Shown: piece by piece, positions 8,262 to 16,787 of the stretch
Numbering within the stretch: position 1 is the stretch's first letter
Layout: the number at the start of each line of letters is the position of its first letter
Assembly: GCA_028283655.1 (NCBI GenBank)
Contig: JAPWKE010000003.1
Coordinates: 620,001-684,000 of the forward strand
Length of the DNA stretch: 64,000 nt
Reading direction: 5' to 3'
Source: Acidobacteriaceae bacterium
GTDB taxonomy: Bacteria > Acidobacteriota > Terriglobia > Terriglobales > Acidobacteriaceae
Program-made: the position numbers and the translations under genes
The notes under the pieces: model-generated
What the model was told of the DNA's origin: nothing
The model's database searches: none
What the model saw: only the letters and a program-made list of their open reading frames with translations

Positions 8262-9507
8262 GCCGCGTCGTTATAAATATCGGAGAATTCCACAGGAAGC
8301 CAAGCCCGTGAGCCCGGCCCGTTGGGCAGCGTTTCAGGTGCTCGAAAAGCTCGCCACCTCGGACGCCCACTCGGACGATCTGCTGCACGGGCCGCTCCTT
8401 GCCGGGCTCTCGCAGCAGGACACGGCGCTGGCCCACACGCTGGTCATGGGAACGCTGCGCTGGCAGCTCTCGCTCGAAGATCGGCTGCTCACGCTGCTCA
8501 CGCGGCCCGACTCGCACCTGCCCAGTCAGGTGGAGAACGCTCTCCGGCTGGGAGCGTTTCAGCTCCTGCATCTGGATCGGATTCCGGCCCACGCGGCTCT
8601 CAGCGAGAGCGTAGAACTGGTCCGGGCGGCGGGGCATCCCGGCGCCGCGGGGCTGGTGAATGCAATTCTGAGAAAGCTTTCCGTCAATACAAATCCGGCC
8701 CGCAAGCCACTGGTGGAGTCCGCCGACGGCCTCGCGAAACGGCTCGGACATCCGCAGTGGCTCGTTCGTCGCTGGGTGAAAGCGTACGGTCAGTCAGCCG
8801 CCGAGGCTATCTGCACTTATGATCTGACGGAGCCGACCGGCGGAGAGCTCTTCGCCGATGCCACCGCCTTTCGCATGGACGACGGTTCGCGGCTGGTCGC
8901 CGAACTGGCGGCTGCGGCAAAGCCGGACGCCGCCACGGTCTGGGACACCTGCGCCGCTCCCGGCGGAAAGACTTCTGTGCTCGCGGCTCGTTTGCCGGAG
9001 GCCAAAGTGCTGGCGACCGACGTCAGCCCGAAGCGTTTGCATCGGATGGCCCAGCGGTTTGAGATGGAACTCCCCGGCCGCATTCGCACCCTCGGCGTGG
9101 ACGCCGGTAGGCTTTCGGAAGAGGAAGGTCCGTTCGACCTGATTCTGTGCGACGTGCCATGCTCGGGAACGGGGACGATGGCCCGTAACCCGGAGATCAA
9201 GGTTCGTCTGGAGCCGGAAGATCTGGAGCGGCAGACGAAGCGCCAGCTCGAAATCGCGCAGGCCGCATTGGCCCGGCTCGCACCCGGGGGCCGACTCGTT
9301 TACTCCACCTGCTCGCTGGAGCCCGAAGAGAATGAGGACATTGTGCGCTCTCTAAAGGGTGCCAAGGTCGTTCCTGTGGCTGAAGCGCTGGATCGCCTTC
9401 ACCTCGCGGACACCGCTCCGCTGGTTCGCGGAGAGTTCCTGCGGACGCTCCCCGGAGTGCAGTTTGCGGGCGACGGCTTCTTCGCCGCGATCCTCGAACG
9501 GGCCTAG
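8245..9507 (+). CDS. rsmB: 16S rRNA m5C967 methyltransferase, RsmB/Sun type
   Basis: A 420-aa protein with an N-terminal NusB-like RNA-binding domain (about 22-160) and a C-terminal SAM-dependent m5C methyltransferase domain. SAM motif I is DTCAAPGGKTSVL; the two active-site cysteines lie in DVPCSGTGTMARNP and YSTCSLEPEENE. It starts at a GTG inside the end of fmt, preceded by AGGTGA. The fmt-rsmB (sun) pairing with def is a classic bacterial gene order, which supports the identity. The 3' end overlaps the convergent TetR gene by 4 bases. Confidence 0.94.
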   Translation: MNALAEPRRYKYRRIPQEAKPVSPARWAAFQVLEKLATSDAHSDDLLHGPLLAGLSQQDTALAHTLVMGTLRWQLSLEDRLLTLLTRPDSHLPSQVENALRLGAFQLLHLDRIPAHAALSESVELVRAAGHPGAAGLVNAILRKLSVNTNPARKPLVESADGLAKRLGHPQWLVRRWVKAYGQSAAEAICTYDLTEPTGGELFADATAFRMDDGSRLVAELAAAAKPDAATVWDTCAAPGGKTSVLAARLPEAKVLATDVSPKRLHRMAQRFEMELPGRIRTLGVDAGRLSEEEGPFDLILCDVPCSGTGTMARNPEIKVRLEPEDLERQTKRQLEIAQAALARLAPGGRLVYSTCSLEPEENEDIVRSLKGAKVVPVAEALDRLHLADTAPLVRGEFLRTLPGVQFAGDGFFAAILERA

Positions 9508-10112
9508 CGCAGAACGCTTTCGACGTAGTGCGTCAGCAGGTCGCGGTAGGTTTTTGCAACCTGCTCATGGTCTGCCGGAAGCAGTTCGCCGAGCAGGTGC
9601 ATGAGTCCGCGGAGAAGCTGGATGGTGACATTTCCGGCTAAAAACGCCTCTTGTTCGCTCAGGCTGGGCTTGTGGGAGCGGAACGCTGCGGCGACCGCGT
9701 TCCGCAGGCTGCGCCGTGCTTCCGGGGTTCCACGGAAGCGAATCGGACTGCTCACCAGCGTCAGAAATGCAGGGCGCTGGCGCACGAACTCGATTACCGT
9801 TTCGATGAAAAACTCAGCAAATTCATGGTTTTTCAGCTTTGGAGCTTGCTCCAGGAGCGGCTGCCACATCTGTTCAAGCTCGGTGCCGTACTGGCTGAGA
9901 AGGGCGACGACGACGGAGCGTTTATCCGGAAAGTAGTGATAAAGGCCGCCGATGGAGAGGTCTGCGCGGTACGCAATCTCCGTCATGGTCAGGGCGTCGA
10001 CGCCGTTTTCAAGAATCAACTTCGCCGAAACCTCGAAAATCGCCTCCAAAGTGCGCTCGGAGCGAGGCTGTTTTGGAGCGCGGCGGACGGGTTTTGACGA
10101 AACCGAGGGCAT
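9504..10112 (-). CDS. TetR/AcrR-family repressor
   Basis: A 202-aa regulator. The helix-turn-helix (about 20-66) shows ALTMTEIAYRADLSIGGLYHYFPDKRSVV; the remainder is the variable ligand-binding and dimerisation domain. It is divergently oriented to an isochorismatase-family gene and a DHA2 exporter. A perfect palindrome (10134-10155) in the 62-bp gap is the likely operator, and a third copy of its half-site lies within the first codons of this gene (10100-10107). I infer autoregulation and control of the hydrolase-exporter pair. The ligand is unknown. Confidence 0.9.
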   Translation of the reverse strand: MPSVSSKPVRRAPKQPRSERTLEAIFEVSAKLILENGVDALTMTEIAYRADLSIGGLYHYFPDKRSVVVALLSQYGTELEQMWQPLLEQAPKLKNHEFAEFFIETVIEFVRQRPAFLTLVSSPIRFRGTPEARRSLRNAVAAAFRSHKPSLSEQEAFLAGNVTIQLLRGLMHLLGELLPADHEQVAKTYRDLLTHYVESVLR

Positions 10113-10133
10113 CCTCGTATTCTAGGGATAGAT

Positions 10134-10155
10134 AAACCGAGGGTCTGCTCGGTTT
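10134..10155. promoter_or_regulatory. Palindromic operator between tetR and the hydrolase/exporter genes
   Basis: AAACCGAG and CTCGGTTT form perfect 8-bp arms around a 6-base spacer. It lies 22 bases from the tetR start and 19 bases before the hydrolase ATG at 10175, a usual site for a TetR dimer. A further AAACCGAG half-site is at 10100-10107. Confidence 0.65.
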
Positions 10156-10174
10156 CGTGAATTGGAGCGAAATT

Positions 10175-10735
10175 ATGGTTTTGGATGCGAAGAAAACAGC
10201 ACTCGTGGCGATTGACCTGCAGAATGGCATCGTTGGGCGGAGTCCGCAGCCTCACCCGGCCGCGGACGTGATGGCGATGACGTCGCAGATTGCTGAGGCG
10301 CTGCGCGCCAAGGGCGGGACGGTGGTCTACGTTCGTGTGGACTTCAACGACATGCTGAGCCTGCCGGTGGACACTCCGATGGTGCTGCCTCCTGGGCCGC
10401 TGCCCGTGGAGTTGATGGAGTTCGCTCCGGCTTCGGGGTATCAGGAGAGCGATCTGATGGTGACGAAGCGTCACTTCGGAGCGTTTGCGAAGACGGGTCT
10501 GGAAGAGATGCTGCGCGAGCGTGGCGTGGAGACGGTGGTGCTGACGGGCATCTCGACGAACATTGGCGTGGAGTCGACGTTACGGCAGGGAACGGGGCTG
10601 GGTTTTGGCTTTGTGGTGGTGGAGGATGCGTGCTCGGCGCTGACGGCGGCAGAGCATGAGGCTTCGGTGAAGGGCATCTTTCTTCGTCTGTCGCATGTTC
10701 GCTCGACGGATGAGGTCCTTGCGGCTATTGGCTAA
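10175..10735 (+). CDS. Isochorismatase-family hydrolase with Gly in place of the nucleophilic Cys
   Basis: A 186-aa cysteine-hydrolase fold protein. The family Asp (VAIDLQNGI) and Lys (MVTKRHFGAF) are present, but the usual Cys position reads STNIGVEST, with Gly. True isochorismatases (PhzD, EntB) also lack the Cys, so vinyl-ether hydrolysis is possible, while amidase chemistry such as nicotinamidase is not expected. I chose the ATG at 10175 because GGAG lies 7 bases upstream; an in-frame GTG at 10157 is the alternative. It overlaps the exporter gene by 41 bases and is probably induced with it through the divergent TetR. Confidence 0.88.
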   Translation: MVLDAKKTALVAIDLQNGIVGRSPQPHPAADVMAMTSQIAEALRAKGGTVVYVRVDFNDMLSLPVDTPMVLPPGPLPVELMEFAPASGYQESDLMVTKRHFGAFAKTGLEEMLRERGVETVVLTGISTNIGVESTLRQGTGLGFGFVVVEDACSALTAAEHEASVKGIFLRLSHVRSTDEVLAAIG

Positions 10736-12143
10736 GGCTGGCTCCAGTCTGGAAAAGCTGCCACCGGGGATCTGGAAGGTTGCCCTGGTGGCGGTGCTGG
10801 GCTCGTTCATGGCGCAGCTTGATGCGACGGTTGTGAACGTCTCGCTGTCGAGTCTGGCGGTGGAGCTGCACAGCGCTCTCGAGCATATTCAGTGGGTGAC
10901 GAGCGGCTATCTGCTGGCGCTGGCGCTGCTGTTGCCGCTGAGCGGATGGCTGGTCGACCGCTTTGGCGCGAGGGTGGTGTACCTGGGGTGCTTTGTCAGC
11001 TTCACCCTTACCTCGGCGATGTGCGGGCTGGCGTGGTCAGCGAACTCGCTGATTGCGTTTCGCGTTCTGCAGGGCATGAGCGGCGGGTTGCTGGCTCCGA
11101 TGGCACAGCTCACGATGGCGCGGGTGGCGGGCAAGCACATGGCGCGGGTCTTCGGATATGCGGCGCTGCCGGTGCTGCTTGGGCCGGTGGTGGGGCCGGT
11201 GCTGGCGGGGGCGATTCTGGCCCATGCGTCATGGCGCTGGCTGTTTCTGGTGAACGTTCCGTTCAGCTTGTTCGCGCTGGTGTGGTCGTGGTTTGTGCTG
11301 CCGAAGGACGGACCTGCGGAGCATCGCCGGGAGTTTGATCTGGTGGGTTTTGCGTTGCTGGCCCCGGCGCTGGTGACGTTCCTCTATGGTGCGGACCACT
11401 TGCGCGGCGGGTATGGCGGTCTGGTGTTGCTGGGGAGCTTTGTTCTGCTTGCGATCTTTGTGCGGCACGCTCTGAAGCTGGGGGACCATGCCATTGTCGA
11501 CCTACAGGTGTTTCGCGGGAGCTTTCGCGTTTCGGCACTGACGCAGTTTCTGTCGAACGGCATTGCGTTCGCGGGGCAGTTGCTGGTGCCGTATTACCTG
11601 GTGCGGGCGTGTGGCGAGTCGGTGGTGACGACGGGCTGGCTGATGGCTCCGCTGGGTCTGGGAATGATGCTGGTGTACCCGCAGGTGGGTGGCTTTACGG
11701 AGCGGTTTGGCGTGCGCCGAACCGCTGTGACGGGTTCGCTGCTGGCGCTATTTGGCTCTATGGTGCTGGTGGGAACGGTGGCGCATGGGCTGAGTCTTCC
11801 GGTACTTGAGGTTGCGCTGTTTGTACGCGGCATGGGGATGAGCTGCGTCAGTATTCCATCGCTTTCTTCGGCGTATATCTCGGTGGACCGCCGGACGTTG
11901 CCGATGGCGACGACCGCAATGAACATTGTGCAGCGACTGGGTGGGCCAGCGTGGACGACGGTTGTGGCGACGTTCCTGGCGTGGAGGCTCGATGTCTCCG
12001 CAGGGAGCCATGCCCCTGCGACGCGCGGGTTTCTGGAGGCGTTTGCCTTCCTTGCCGTGATTCACCTGGCGCAGCTTCTTACCGCGATGCGTCTGCCGAT
12101 TCTTCTGCACAGCGCGACCGAAGTGGAAGCTGTCGCGAGCTAA
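10695..12143 (+). CDS. DHA2-type MFS multidrug exporter (14 TM)
   Basis: A 482-aa inner-membrane proton antiporter of the EmrB/QacA type. The first helix carries the family motif LDATVVNVSL; motif A-like GWLVDRFGARVVY follows TM2, and about 14 hydrophobic helices can be traced. The start is uncertain: ATGs at 10695 and 10710 both lie inside the end of the upstream hydrolase gene and neither has a Shine-Dalgarno, which suggests coupling. No EmrA-like periplasmic adaptor is adjacent. With the TetR and the hydrolase it forms a small drug or metabolite resistance locus; the substrate cannot be read from sequence. Confidence 0.9.
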   Translation: MFARRMRSLRLLAKAGSSLEKLPPGIWKVALVAVLGSFMAQLDATVVNVSLSSLAVELHSALEHIQWVTSGYLLALALLLPLSGWLVDRFGARVVYLGCFVSFTLTSAMCGLAWSANSLIAFRVLQGMSGGLLAPMAQLTMARVAGKHMARVFGYAALPVLLGPVVGPVLAGAILAHASWRWLFLVNVPFSLFALVWSWFVLPKDGPAEHRREFDLVGFALLAPALVTFLYGADHLRGGYGGLVLLGSFVLLAIFVRHALKLGDHAIVDLQVFRGSFRVSALTQFLSNGIAFAGQLLVPYYLVRACGESVVTTGWLMAPLGLGMMLVYPQVGGFTERFGVRRTAVTGSLLALFGSMVLVGTVAHGLSLPVLEVALFVRGMGMSCVSIPSLSSAYISVDRRTLPMATTAMNIVQRLGGPAWTTVVATFLAWRLDVSAGSHAPATRGFLEAFAFLAVIHLAQLLTAMRLPILLHSATEVEAVAS

Positions 12144-12167
12144 GACGTAGAAGCCGTTGCGAGTGAA

Positions 12168-13130
12168 TTAGTGGGTGGCTGGCTTTGCCGGGGCTGCGGG
12201 TTTTGCCGGAACGGGGACGGTCACGGTTTTGCCGGTGGCGGGAGCTGCTGCCGTTGCTGCAGGAGTGACGATGACAGGAGCGGCCACGGCTTCGACGACG
12301 TGCGCGAAGGTCAGCTTGACGGTGTCTCCGCGGTTGGCGCGATAGCCTGCTGCCGGAGTCTGCACGAGGACAGGCCCTGATGGGCCGGAGGCTTGTGCGG
12401 GTTGGCTGACGGCTGCCTGTGCCGGGCGTGCGATCGGCTCGCCGCTGGCGTCGAGGATGGTTCCGTTCGGGCCGGTGTGGGCCCCGGGGGGCAGGGAGCT
12501 GGATGCTGAGATGGTGCTGGTGGTCTGGCCGAGCCAGGCGGTCTTGAGGCCGAGCGAGGCTGCCGCCCTGTTGGCCGCGGGGTAGCTCATGCCGAGGAAG
12601 CTGGGGAGGACGAAGGCCCCATCGGCTCCTGCGCCGGAGCTGCTGACGAGCAGGGAGACGCGGGGCTGATCGACGCCTGCGTCGGGTGGCGGCGTCTGGG
12701 CGACGACGATATCGGGGTCGCCGGGAGCTTCGATGTGGGCGATGGTGCCGAGGTCGAGCGAGGCGCGGCGCAACGTCATGGTCGCGGCGCGCATGGGCTG
12801 GGCGCTGACGTCAGGGATAGTGACCTGCTGCGGGCCGAGCGATTCTGTGACGCGAACCTGCCAGCCTTTGCGAACCTGCGCCCCTACAGCTGGCGCCTGC
12901 GAGAGGATGCGACCGGCGGGGACGGTGGTGGAGTAGAACTTGTTCTCGATGGTGAGGTCGAGGCCCGCGCGCAGGGCGGCGTCGGCGGCTTCTGAGACGG
13001 TGAGGCCGGAGAGGCTGGGGATGAGGGTGTCGCCGGTATGAAGCGCAAGGCGCAGCGTGATGCCGGCGGCGATCATCATGGTCGCCAGCATGGCGATAAC
13101 GGTAAAGGCGATGCGGAAGAAACGCTTCAT
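12168..13130 (-). CDS. Membrane-anchored PASTA-domain protein
   Basis: A 320-aa protein with a single N-terminal TM segment (about 5-30) and at least three PASTA repeats: IPSLSGLTVSEAADAAL, IPDVSAQPMRAATMTL and LPSFLGMSYPAANRAA, each about 65 aa. A Pro/Ala-rich tail ends the protein. PASTA domains bind peptidoglycan fragments and beta-lactams in Ser/Thr kinases and PBPs. Here there is no kinase or transpeptidase domain, so this is a free-standing cell-wall-binding protein. It lies 35 bases downstream of the CDF transporter gene on the same strand, so the two may be co-transcribed; a functional link is not obvious. Confidence 0.85.
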   Translation of the reverse strand: MKRFFRIAFTVIAMLATMMIAAGITLRLALHTGDTLIPSLSGLTVSEAADAALRAGLDLTIENKFYSTTVPAGRILSQAPAVGAQVRKGWQVRVTESLGPQQVTIPDVSAQPMRAATMTLRRASLDLGTIAHIEAPGDPDIVVAQTPPPDAGVDQPRVSLLVSSSGAGADGAFVLPSFLGMSYPAANRAAASLGLKTAWLGQTTSTISASSSLPPGAHTGPNGTILDASGEPIARPAQAAVSQPAQASGPSGPVLVQTPAAGYRANRGDTVKLTFAHVVEAVAAPVIVTPAATAAAPATGKTVTVPVPAKPAAPAKPATH

Positions 13131-13165
13131 CGGACTCCGGTGACAAGGATAACGTGCGGGACGAG

Positions 13166-14611
13166 TTAGCGTTCGTTGTCGGTGGCAGGTTCGGGGTGGA
13201 TGAAGACGCTGGTGATCTCGGGGTGGTCGTGGCGGAAGGCGGCTTCGAAGTCGGTGATGATGGCGTGGACGCGGTCCATGGGCATGGCGTCGGGCAAAGT
13301 GCAGTGGCAGGAGATCTGCAGGCCGGTGGCGGTGCCGGCGTGAGAGCGCGTGACGAGGATGTCGTGGACGTCGATGATTTCGCGGAACTCACGGGCGACG
13401 GTGCGGAGGTTGCGCTCGAGCGCGGCGGCGGGTGGGCTGGCGGCGGCCTGGTCGATCGTCGAAGGCTCACTTTCGATGTGCGTGAGCAGGGTGACGACCT
13501 CGGGGAGGTCGCGGCGGATGTTGGCTTCGAGGAGCGAGGCGATGTCGTGCGCTTCGCGCAGGCTCATGTGCTCGGGCACTTCGAGGTGCTGCTCGACGTG
13601 GAGGCCGCCGTCGTACTGCTGCACGGTGACGTCGTGAATCGAGAGGTTCGCGCGGGCGGCGACGGCGCGGATGCGATCGAAGACGGACTCCGAGACCGAG
13701 GCTGTGGCGAGGGTAGAGATGACGACGTCGGAGTCGGGGAGCAGCTTTTGCACGGTGGCTTCGGCGGCGAGGGTGACCTGCTCGGCGCGCTGGAAGGTGA
13801 GGGTGCGGGCGAGGCAGAGGGTGAGGTCGACGAAGTATTTTGGGCCGGAGCGGCGGACGCGGAGGCGGTCGACGGAGAGGACGTCAGGGATAGCCTGCAG
13901 GTTCTCGATGAGGTCGCGGTGGGTTTGCTCGCGGACTTCCTGGGGGGTGGCGTCGGTGAGGGAGTCGATGGTGGTGCGGGCGAGGCGGAAGGTGACGGAA
14001 AGGATGATGCAGGCGACGACGAGAGCGGCGACGGGGTCGGCGTAGTCGAGGGCCGGGATTCGGAGACGCTGGCCGAGGTAGGAGCAGGCGAGGCCGAGCA
14101 TGACGGCCGAGGCAGCGTAGATGTCCGTGCCGAAGTGGATGGCGTCCGCTTCGAGGGCTTCTGAGCGGTGGGCCTGGGCGGCGCGATGCAGGGCGCGAGA
14201 GCGGGTGAGGTCGACGGCGATGGAGATGCCGAGGACGAGGAAGGGCCAGATGGAGAACTTGAGCGTGAGGTGCTCGTGACGGAGCAGGCGGTGCAGGGCC
14301 TCGTAGCCGATCCAGGCGCAGGAACCGAGCATGAGCAGGATTTCGACGGAGGCGGAGAGGTTTTCGAGCTTGCCGTGGCCGTAGTTGTGGTCCTCGTCGG
14401 CGGGACGGTCGGAGGCGCGGATGGCGAGCAGGGTGACGCCGCTGGCGATGAGGTCGATGCCGGAGTGTGCTGCCTCTGAAAACATGCCGAGCGAACCGGT
14501 GAGGACGCCGGTGACGAGTTTGAGCAGCGTGATGCCGAGGGCGGCGATCAGCGAAGAGAGCGCCGCGGCGCGCTTGGCTGTGCTGGCTTCGTTGGCAGGC
14601 GCGACGGGCAT
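13166..14611 (-). CDS. CDF-family metal efflux transporter with extended C-terminus
   Basis: A 481-aa inner-membrane protein. The six-helix CDF domain carries both metal-site motifs (SEAAHSGIDLIAS in TM2 and HFGTDIYAASA in TM5) and the His-containing DHNYGHGK loop. Family members are usually about 300 aa. Here about 270 residues follow the membrane part, with what look like two to three ZT-dimer-type ferredoxin-like cytoplasmic domains (FFVDLTLCLAR, LHVEQHLEVPE and LQISCHCTLP are equivalent strands). The family exports Zn, Fe, Mn or Co; the metal cannot be assigned. Confidence 0.9.
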   Translation of the reverse strand: MPVAPANEASTAKRAAALSSLIAALGITLLKLVTGVLTGSLGMFSEAAHSGIDLIASGVTLLAIRASDRPADEDHNYGHGKLENLSASVEILLMLGSCAWIGYEALHRLLRHEHLTLKFSIWPFLVLGISIAVDLTRSRALHRAAQAHRSEALEADAIHFGTDIYAASAVMLGLACSYLGQRLRIPALDYADPVAALVVACIILSVTFRLARTTIDSLTDATPQEVREQTHRDLIENLQAIPDVLSVDRLRVRRSGPKYFVDLTLCLARTLTFQRAEQVTLAAEATVQKLLPDSDVVISTLATASVSESVFDRIRAVAARANLSIHDVTVQQYDGGLHVEQHLEVPEHMSLREAHDIASLLEANIRRDLPEVVTLLTHIESEPSTIDQAAASPPAAALERNLRTVAREFREIIDVHDILVTRSHAGTATGLQISCHCTLPDAMPMDRVHAIITDFEAAFRHDHPEITSVFIHPEPATDNER

Positions 14612-14731
14612 CGTGTTTGAGGATACCGCGAGGAGAGAGCGCGGTCTGAGGTGTTTCGGGGAAAGGCTTTGGAAAATTGGGGCTTGGTGAGGGAAAGCTT
14701 TGACAAGGAGTGCTGCGAGGGGGCGTGGAGT

Positions 14732-14781
14732 GCTTTAACGCGAGGTGCGCGAAGTTTGAGACGCGAAGTTCGCAAGGGATT
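14732..14781. repeat. Dispersed intergenic repeat, copy 1
   Basis: An imperfect unit built from GCGCGAAG-like steps, beginning GCTTTAACGC and ending AAGGGATT. Related copies are at 16676, 19036, 19175, 20657, 25814 and, weakly, 43174. This copy lies just before the AraC-type gene and may supply its ribosome-binding site. Confidence 0.6.
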
Positions 14782-14784
14782 GGG

Positions 14785-15780
14785 ATGACAAGTGGAAGGG
14801 AGAAAGGTGAGGCGGGATTTGCGTTTGCGGGGGGATTGCCTGATTCTCTTGAGATGAAGACGAAACGGAGTGAGCTGGCCGAGGTGCGGGAAGAGCTGGC
14901 TGCAGCGATTGATCGGCAGCTACCGGGGGAAGGGGACCTTCCAATGGCGGTGCCGGGGCTGCATCTATACCGGCGACACTCGCCGGTGGTCGGGGCGTGC
15001 CAGGTGTATGAACCCGCGCTGGCCGTGGTGGCGCAGGGAGCGAAGGCTGTGGATGTGGGCAGCGAGTCGTTTGCGTTTGGCGAAGCGCGCTGGCTGCTGA
15101 CGCCGATGCATGTTCCGGCGATGTCGCGGATTACGAAGGCTAGTGTGGCGCGGCCTTATCTGGCCTGTGCGCTGCTGCTCGACATGCAGGCAGCGCGGGA
15201 GATGATTGCCGAGTTTGACGTGGCGACGGTTGATAGCGTGACGAAGGGTTCGGCGGTGACGACAGGGCCTGTTTCGCTGGATCTGCTGGAGGCGATGTTG
15301 CGCGTGGTGAGGCTGAATGAGAGGCCGCAGGATATTCCGGTGCTGGGGAAGTTGCTGCATCGGGAGATTCTTTATCGGCTGCTTACGAGTGCTCATGGAG
15401 GAGCGCTGCGGCAGATTGTGACGACGGGATCGCAGAGCCAGCGCGTGGCGCGGGCCGTGGAGTGGCTGCGGACGAACTTTCGCGAACCGTTGCGGGTGGA
15501 TGAGTTGGCAGAGCATGCGCGGATGGGAGTGTCGACGCTGCATCATCATTTTCGTGAGATGACGGGGAGCAGTCCGCTGCAGTTTCAGAAGCAACTGCGG
15601 CTGTTTGAGGCTCGGCGGATGATGCTGATGGATGGTTTGGATGCGGCTTCGGCGGCGTTTGCGACGGGGTATGAGAGCGCGACGCAGTTTAATCGGGAGT
15701 ATCGTCGGCAGTTTGGGCAGCCCCCGCGACGGGATGTGGCGGGAGTGCAAGGTGCGGAGACTCTGGCCTTTGTTGTTTGA
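14785..15780 (+). CDS. AraC-family transcriptional regulator
   Basis: About 331 aa, with an N-terminal AraC_N/cupin-like domain (about 45-190, including CQVYEPALAVVAQGAK) and a C-terminal double helix-turn-helix (about 225-320; MGVSTLHHHFREMTGSSPLQFQKQLRLFEAR and ATGYESATQFNREYRRQFG hold the conserved parts). The start is uncertain. ATG 14785 follows AAGGGA, which lies in a dispersed repeat; ATG 14854 gives a more typical N-terminus. A GTG at 14710 would translate the repeat and is unlikely. The gene is followed 91 bases later by an SDR oxidoreductase on the same strand, a common regulator-target pairing. Confidence 0.88.
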   Translation: MTSGREKGEAGFAFAGGLPDSLEMKTKRSELAEVREELAAAIDRQLPGEGDLPMAVPGLHLYRRHSPVVGACQVYEPALAVVAQGAKAVDVGSESFAFGEARWLLTPMHVPAMSRITKASVARPYLACALLLDMQAAREMIAEFDVATVDSVTKGSAVTTGPVSLDLLEAMLRVVRLNERPQDIPVLGKLLHREILYRLLTSAHGGALRQIVTTGSQSQRVARAVEWLRTNFREPLRVDELAEHARMGVSTLHHHFREMTGSSPLQFQKQLRLFEARRMMLMDGLDAASAAFATGYESATQFNREYRRQFGQPPRRDVAGVQGAETLAFVV

Positions 15781-15871
15781 GGCAAGAGAATCAGGCAAGA
15801 AGTCGGCAGAAGTAGGCTAACGGTTTGTCTTATGGGAGCCCTACGCTGTTCTTCAAGGAGAACAACGAACC

Positions 15872-16612
15872 ATGGCTGACATTCAAGGCAAGGTTGTAGT
15901 GATTACGGGTGCGAGCAGCGGTATTGGCGCGGTGACGGCGAAGGAACTGGCAAAACAGGGTGCGGTTGTGGTGCTCGGTGCTCGTCGCAAAGACCGGCTG
16001 GACGATGTGGTGAGCGAGATCGAAGCGGCCGGTGGCAAGGCCCTGGCGGTGGCTTGCGATGTGCTGAAGCGTGCGGACCTGGTGGCGCTGGTGGAGGCCG
16101 CGGTGACGGCGTTTGGCAAGGTCGATGTGATCGTGAACAATGCGGGCATCATGCCGCTTTCGCCGATGAGCGAACTGCGCGTCGAGGAGTGGGAGCAGAC
16201 GATCGACGTGAATATCAAGGGCGTGCTGTATGGCATTGCGGCGGCGTTGCCGGTGTTTGAGAAGCAGGGCAGCGGGCACTTTGTGAACATTTCGTCGGTG
16301 GCGGGGATTCGCGCGTTCCCGATGGCGGCGGTATACTGCGGCTCGAAGTGGGCTGTGGGGGCGATTACGGAGACGCTGCGCCAGGAGACTGCGGGCAAGG
16401 GGATTCGCACGACGGTGATTTTGCCGGGTGCGTTTGAGACCGAGCTTGGTGGAACGATCAAGCATGCGGAGACGGCTGAGCAGATGGGCCACTTTATGCA
16501 GGTTGCGCAGCCGCCGCAGGCGATTGCTGAGGCGATTGCGTTTGCGATCGGGCAGCCGAAGGGCGTGGCGGTGAATGAGTTGGTGGTGCGGCCTGCGGCG
16601 CAATTTATCTAA
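15872..16612 (+). CDS. Short-chain dehydrogenase/reductase
   Basis: A 246-aa NADP-type classical SDR. It has the cofactor motif TGASSGIG near the N-terminus, the NNAG motif (VNNAGIMP), and the Ser-Tyr-Lys catalytic set in ISSVAGI and AVYCGSKWAV. The Arg residues after beta2 (GARRKDR) favour NADP(H). A good ribosome-binding site (AAGGAG) lies 11 bases before the ATG. The substrate is unknown; the upstream AraC regulator suggests inducible expression. Confidence 0.9.
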   Translation: MADIQGKVVVITGASSGIGAVTAKELAKQGAVVVLGARRKDRLDDVVSEIEAAGGKALAVACDVLKRADLVALVEAAVTAFGKVDVIVNNAGIMPLSPMSELRVEEWEQTIDVNIKGVLYGIAAALPVFEKQGSGHFVNISSVAGIRAFPMAAVYCGSKWAVGAITETLRQETAGKGIRTTVILPGAFETELGGTIKHAETAEQMGHFMQVAQPPQAIAEAIAFAIGQPKGVAVNELVVRPAAQFI

Positions 16613-16630
16613 GGCGCTCGTGGTGGGAGG

Positions 16631-16661
16631 GGAGGTGGCCTTTGGCTGCCTCCCCCTTTTT
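16631..16661 (+). terminator. Terminator after the SDR gene
   Basis: A 10-bp stem (GGAGGTGGCC with GGCTGCCTCC, two G.T pairs), a 3-base loop, then C-rich bases and five Ts. Confidence 0.75.
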
Positions 16662-16675
16662 GTGGCGGTGAGAGG

Positions 16676-16766
16676 GAAAGCCTGGACGCAGAGAGCGCGA
16701 AGGTCGCAAAGGGAACGCGAAGGGATTTGTGGCTGGGGACGCAGATCCCCTGCGGGGATGACAAAC
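16676..16766. repeat. Dispersed repeat copy 2 followed by a second repeat type
   Basis: 16676-16730 is the GACGCAGAG...GCGAAGGGATTT repeat family. 16736-16766 is a different unit with a small CCCC/GGGG hairpin and the tail GGGGATGACAAAC, a type I know to be common between genes in Terriglobia genomes. Nothing here codes. Confidence 0.6.
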
Positions 16767-16787
16767 AAAAAACCGTACGTTGGCGGA

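Noticed and set aside
14710-14784. GTG start for the AraC-type regulator at 14710
   Set aside because: It would translate a dispersed intergenic repeat; later ATGs fit the family better.
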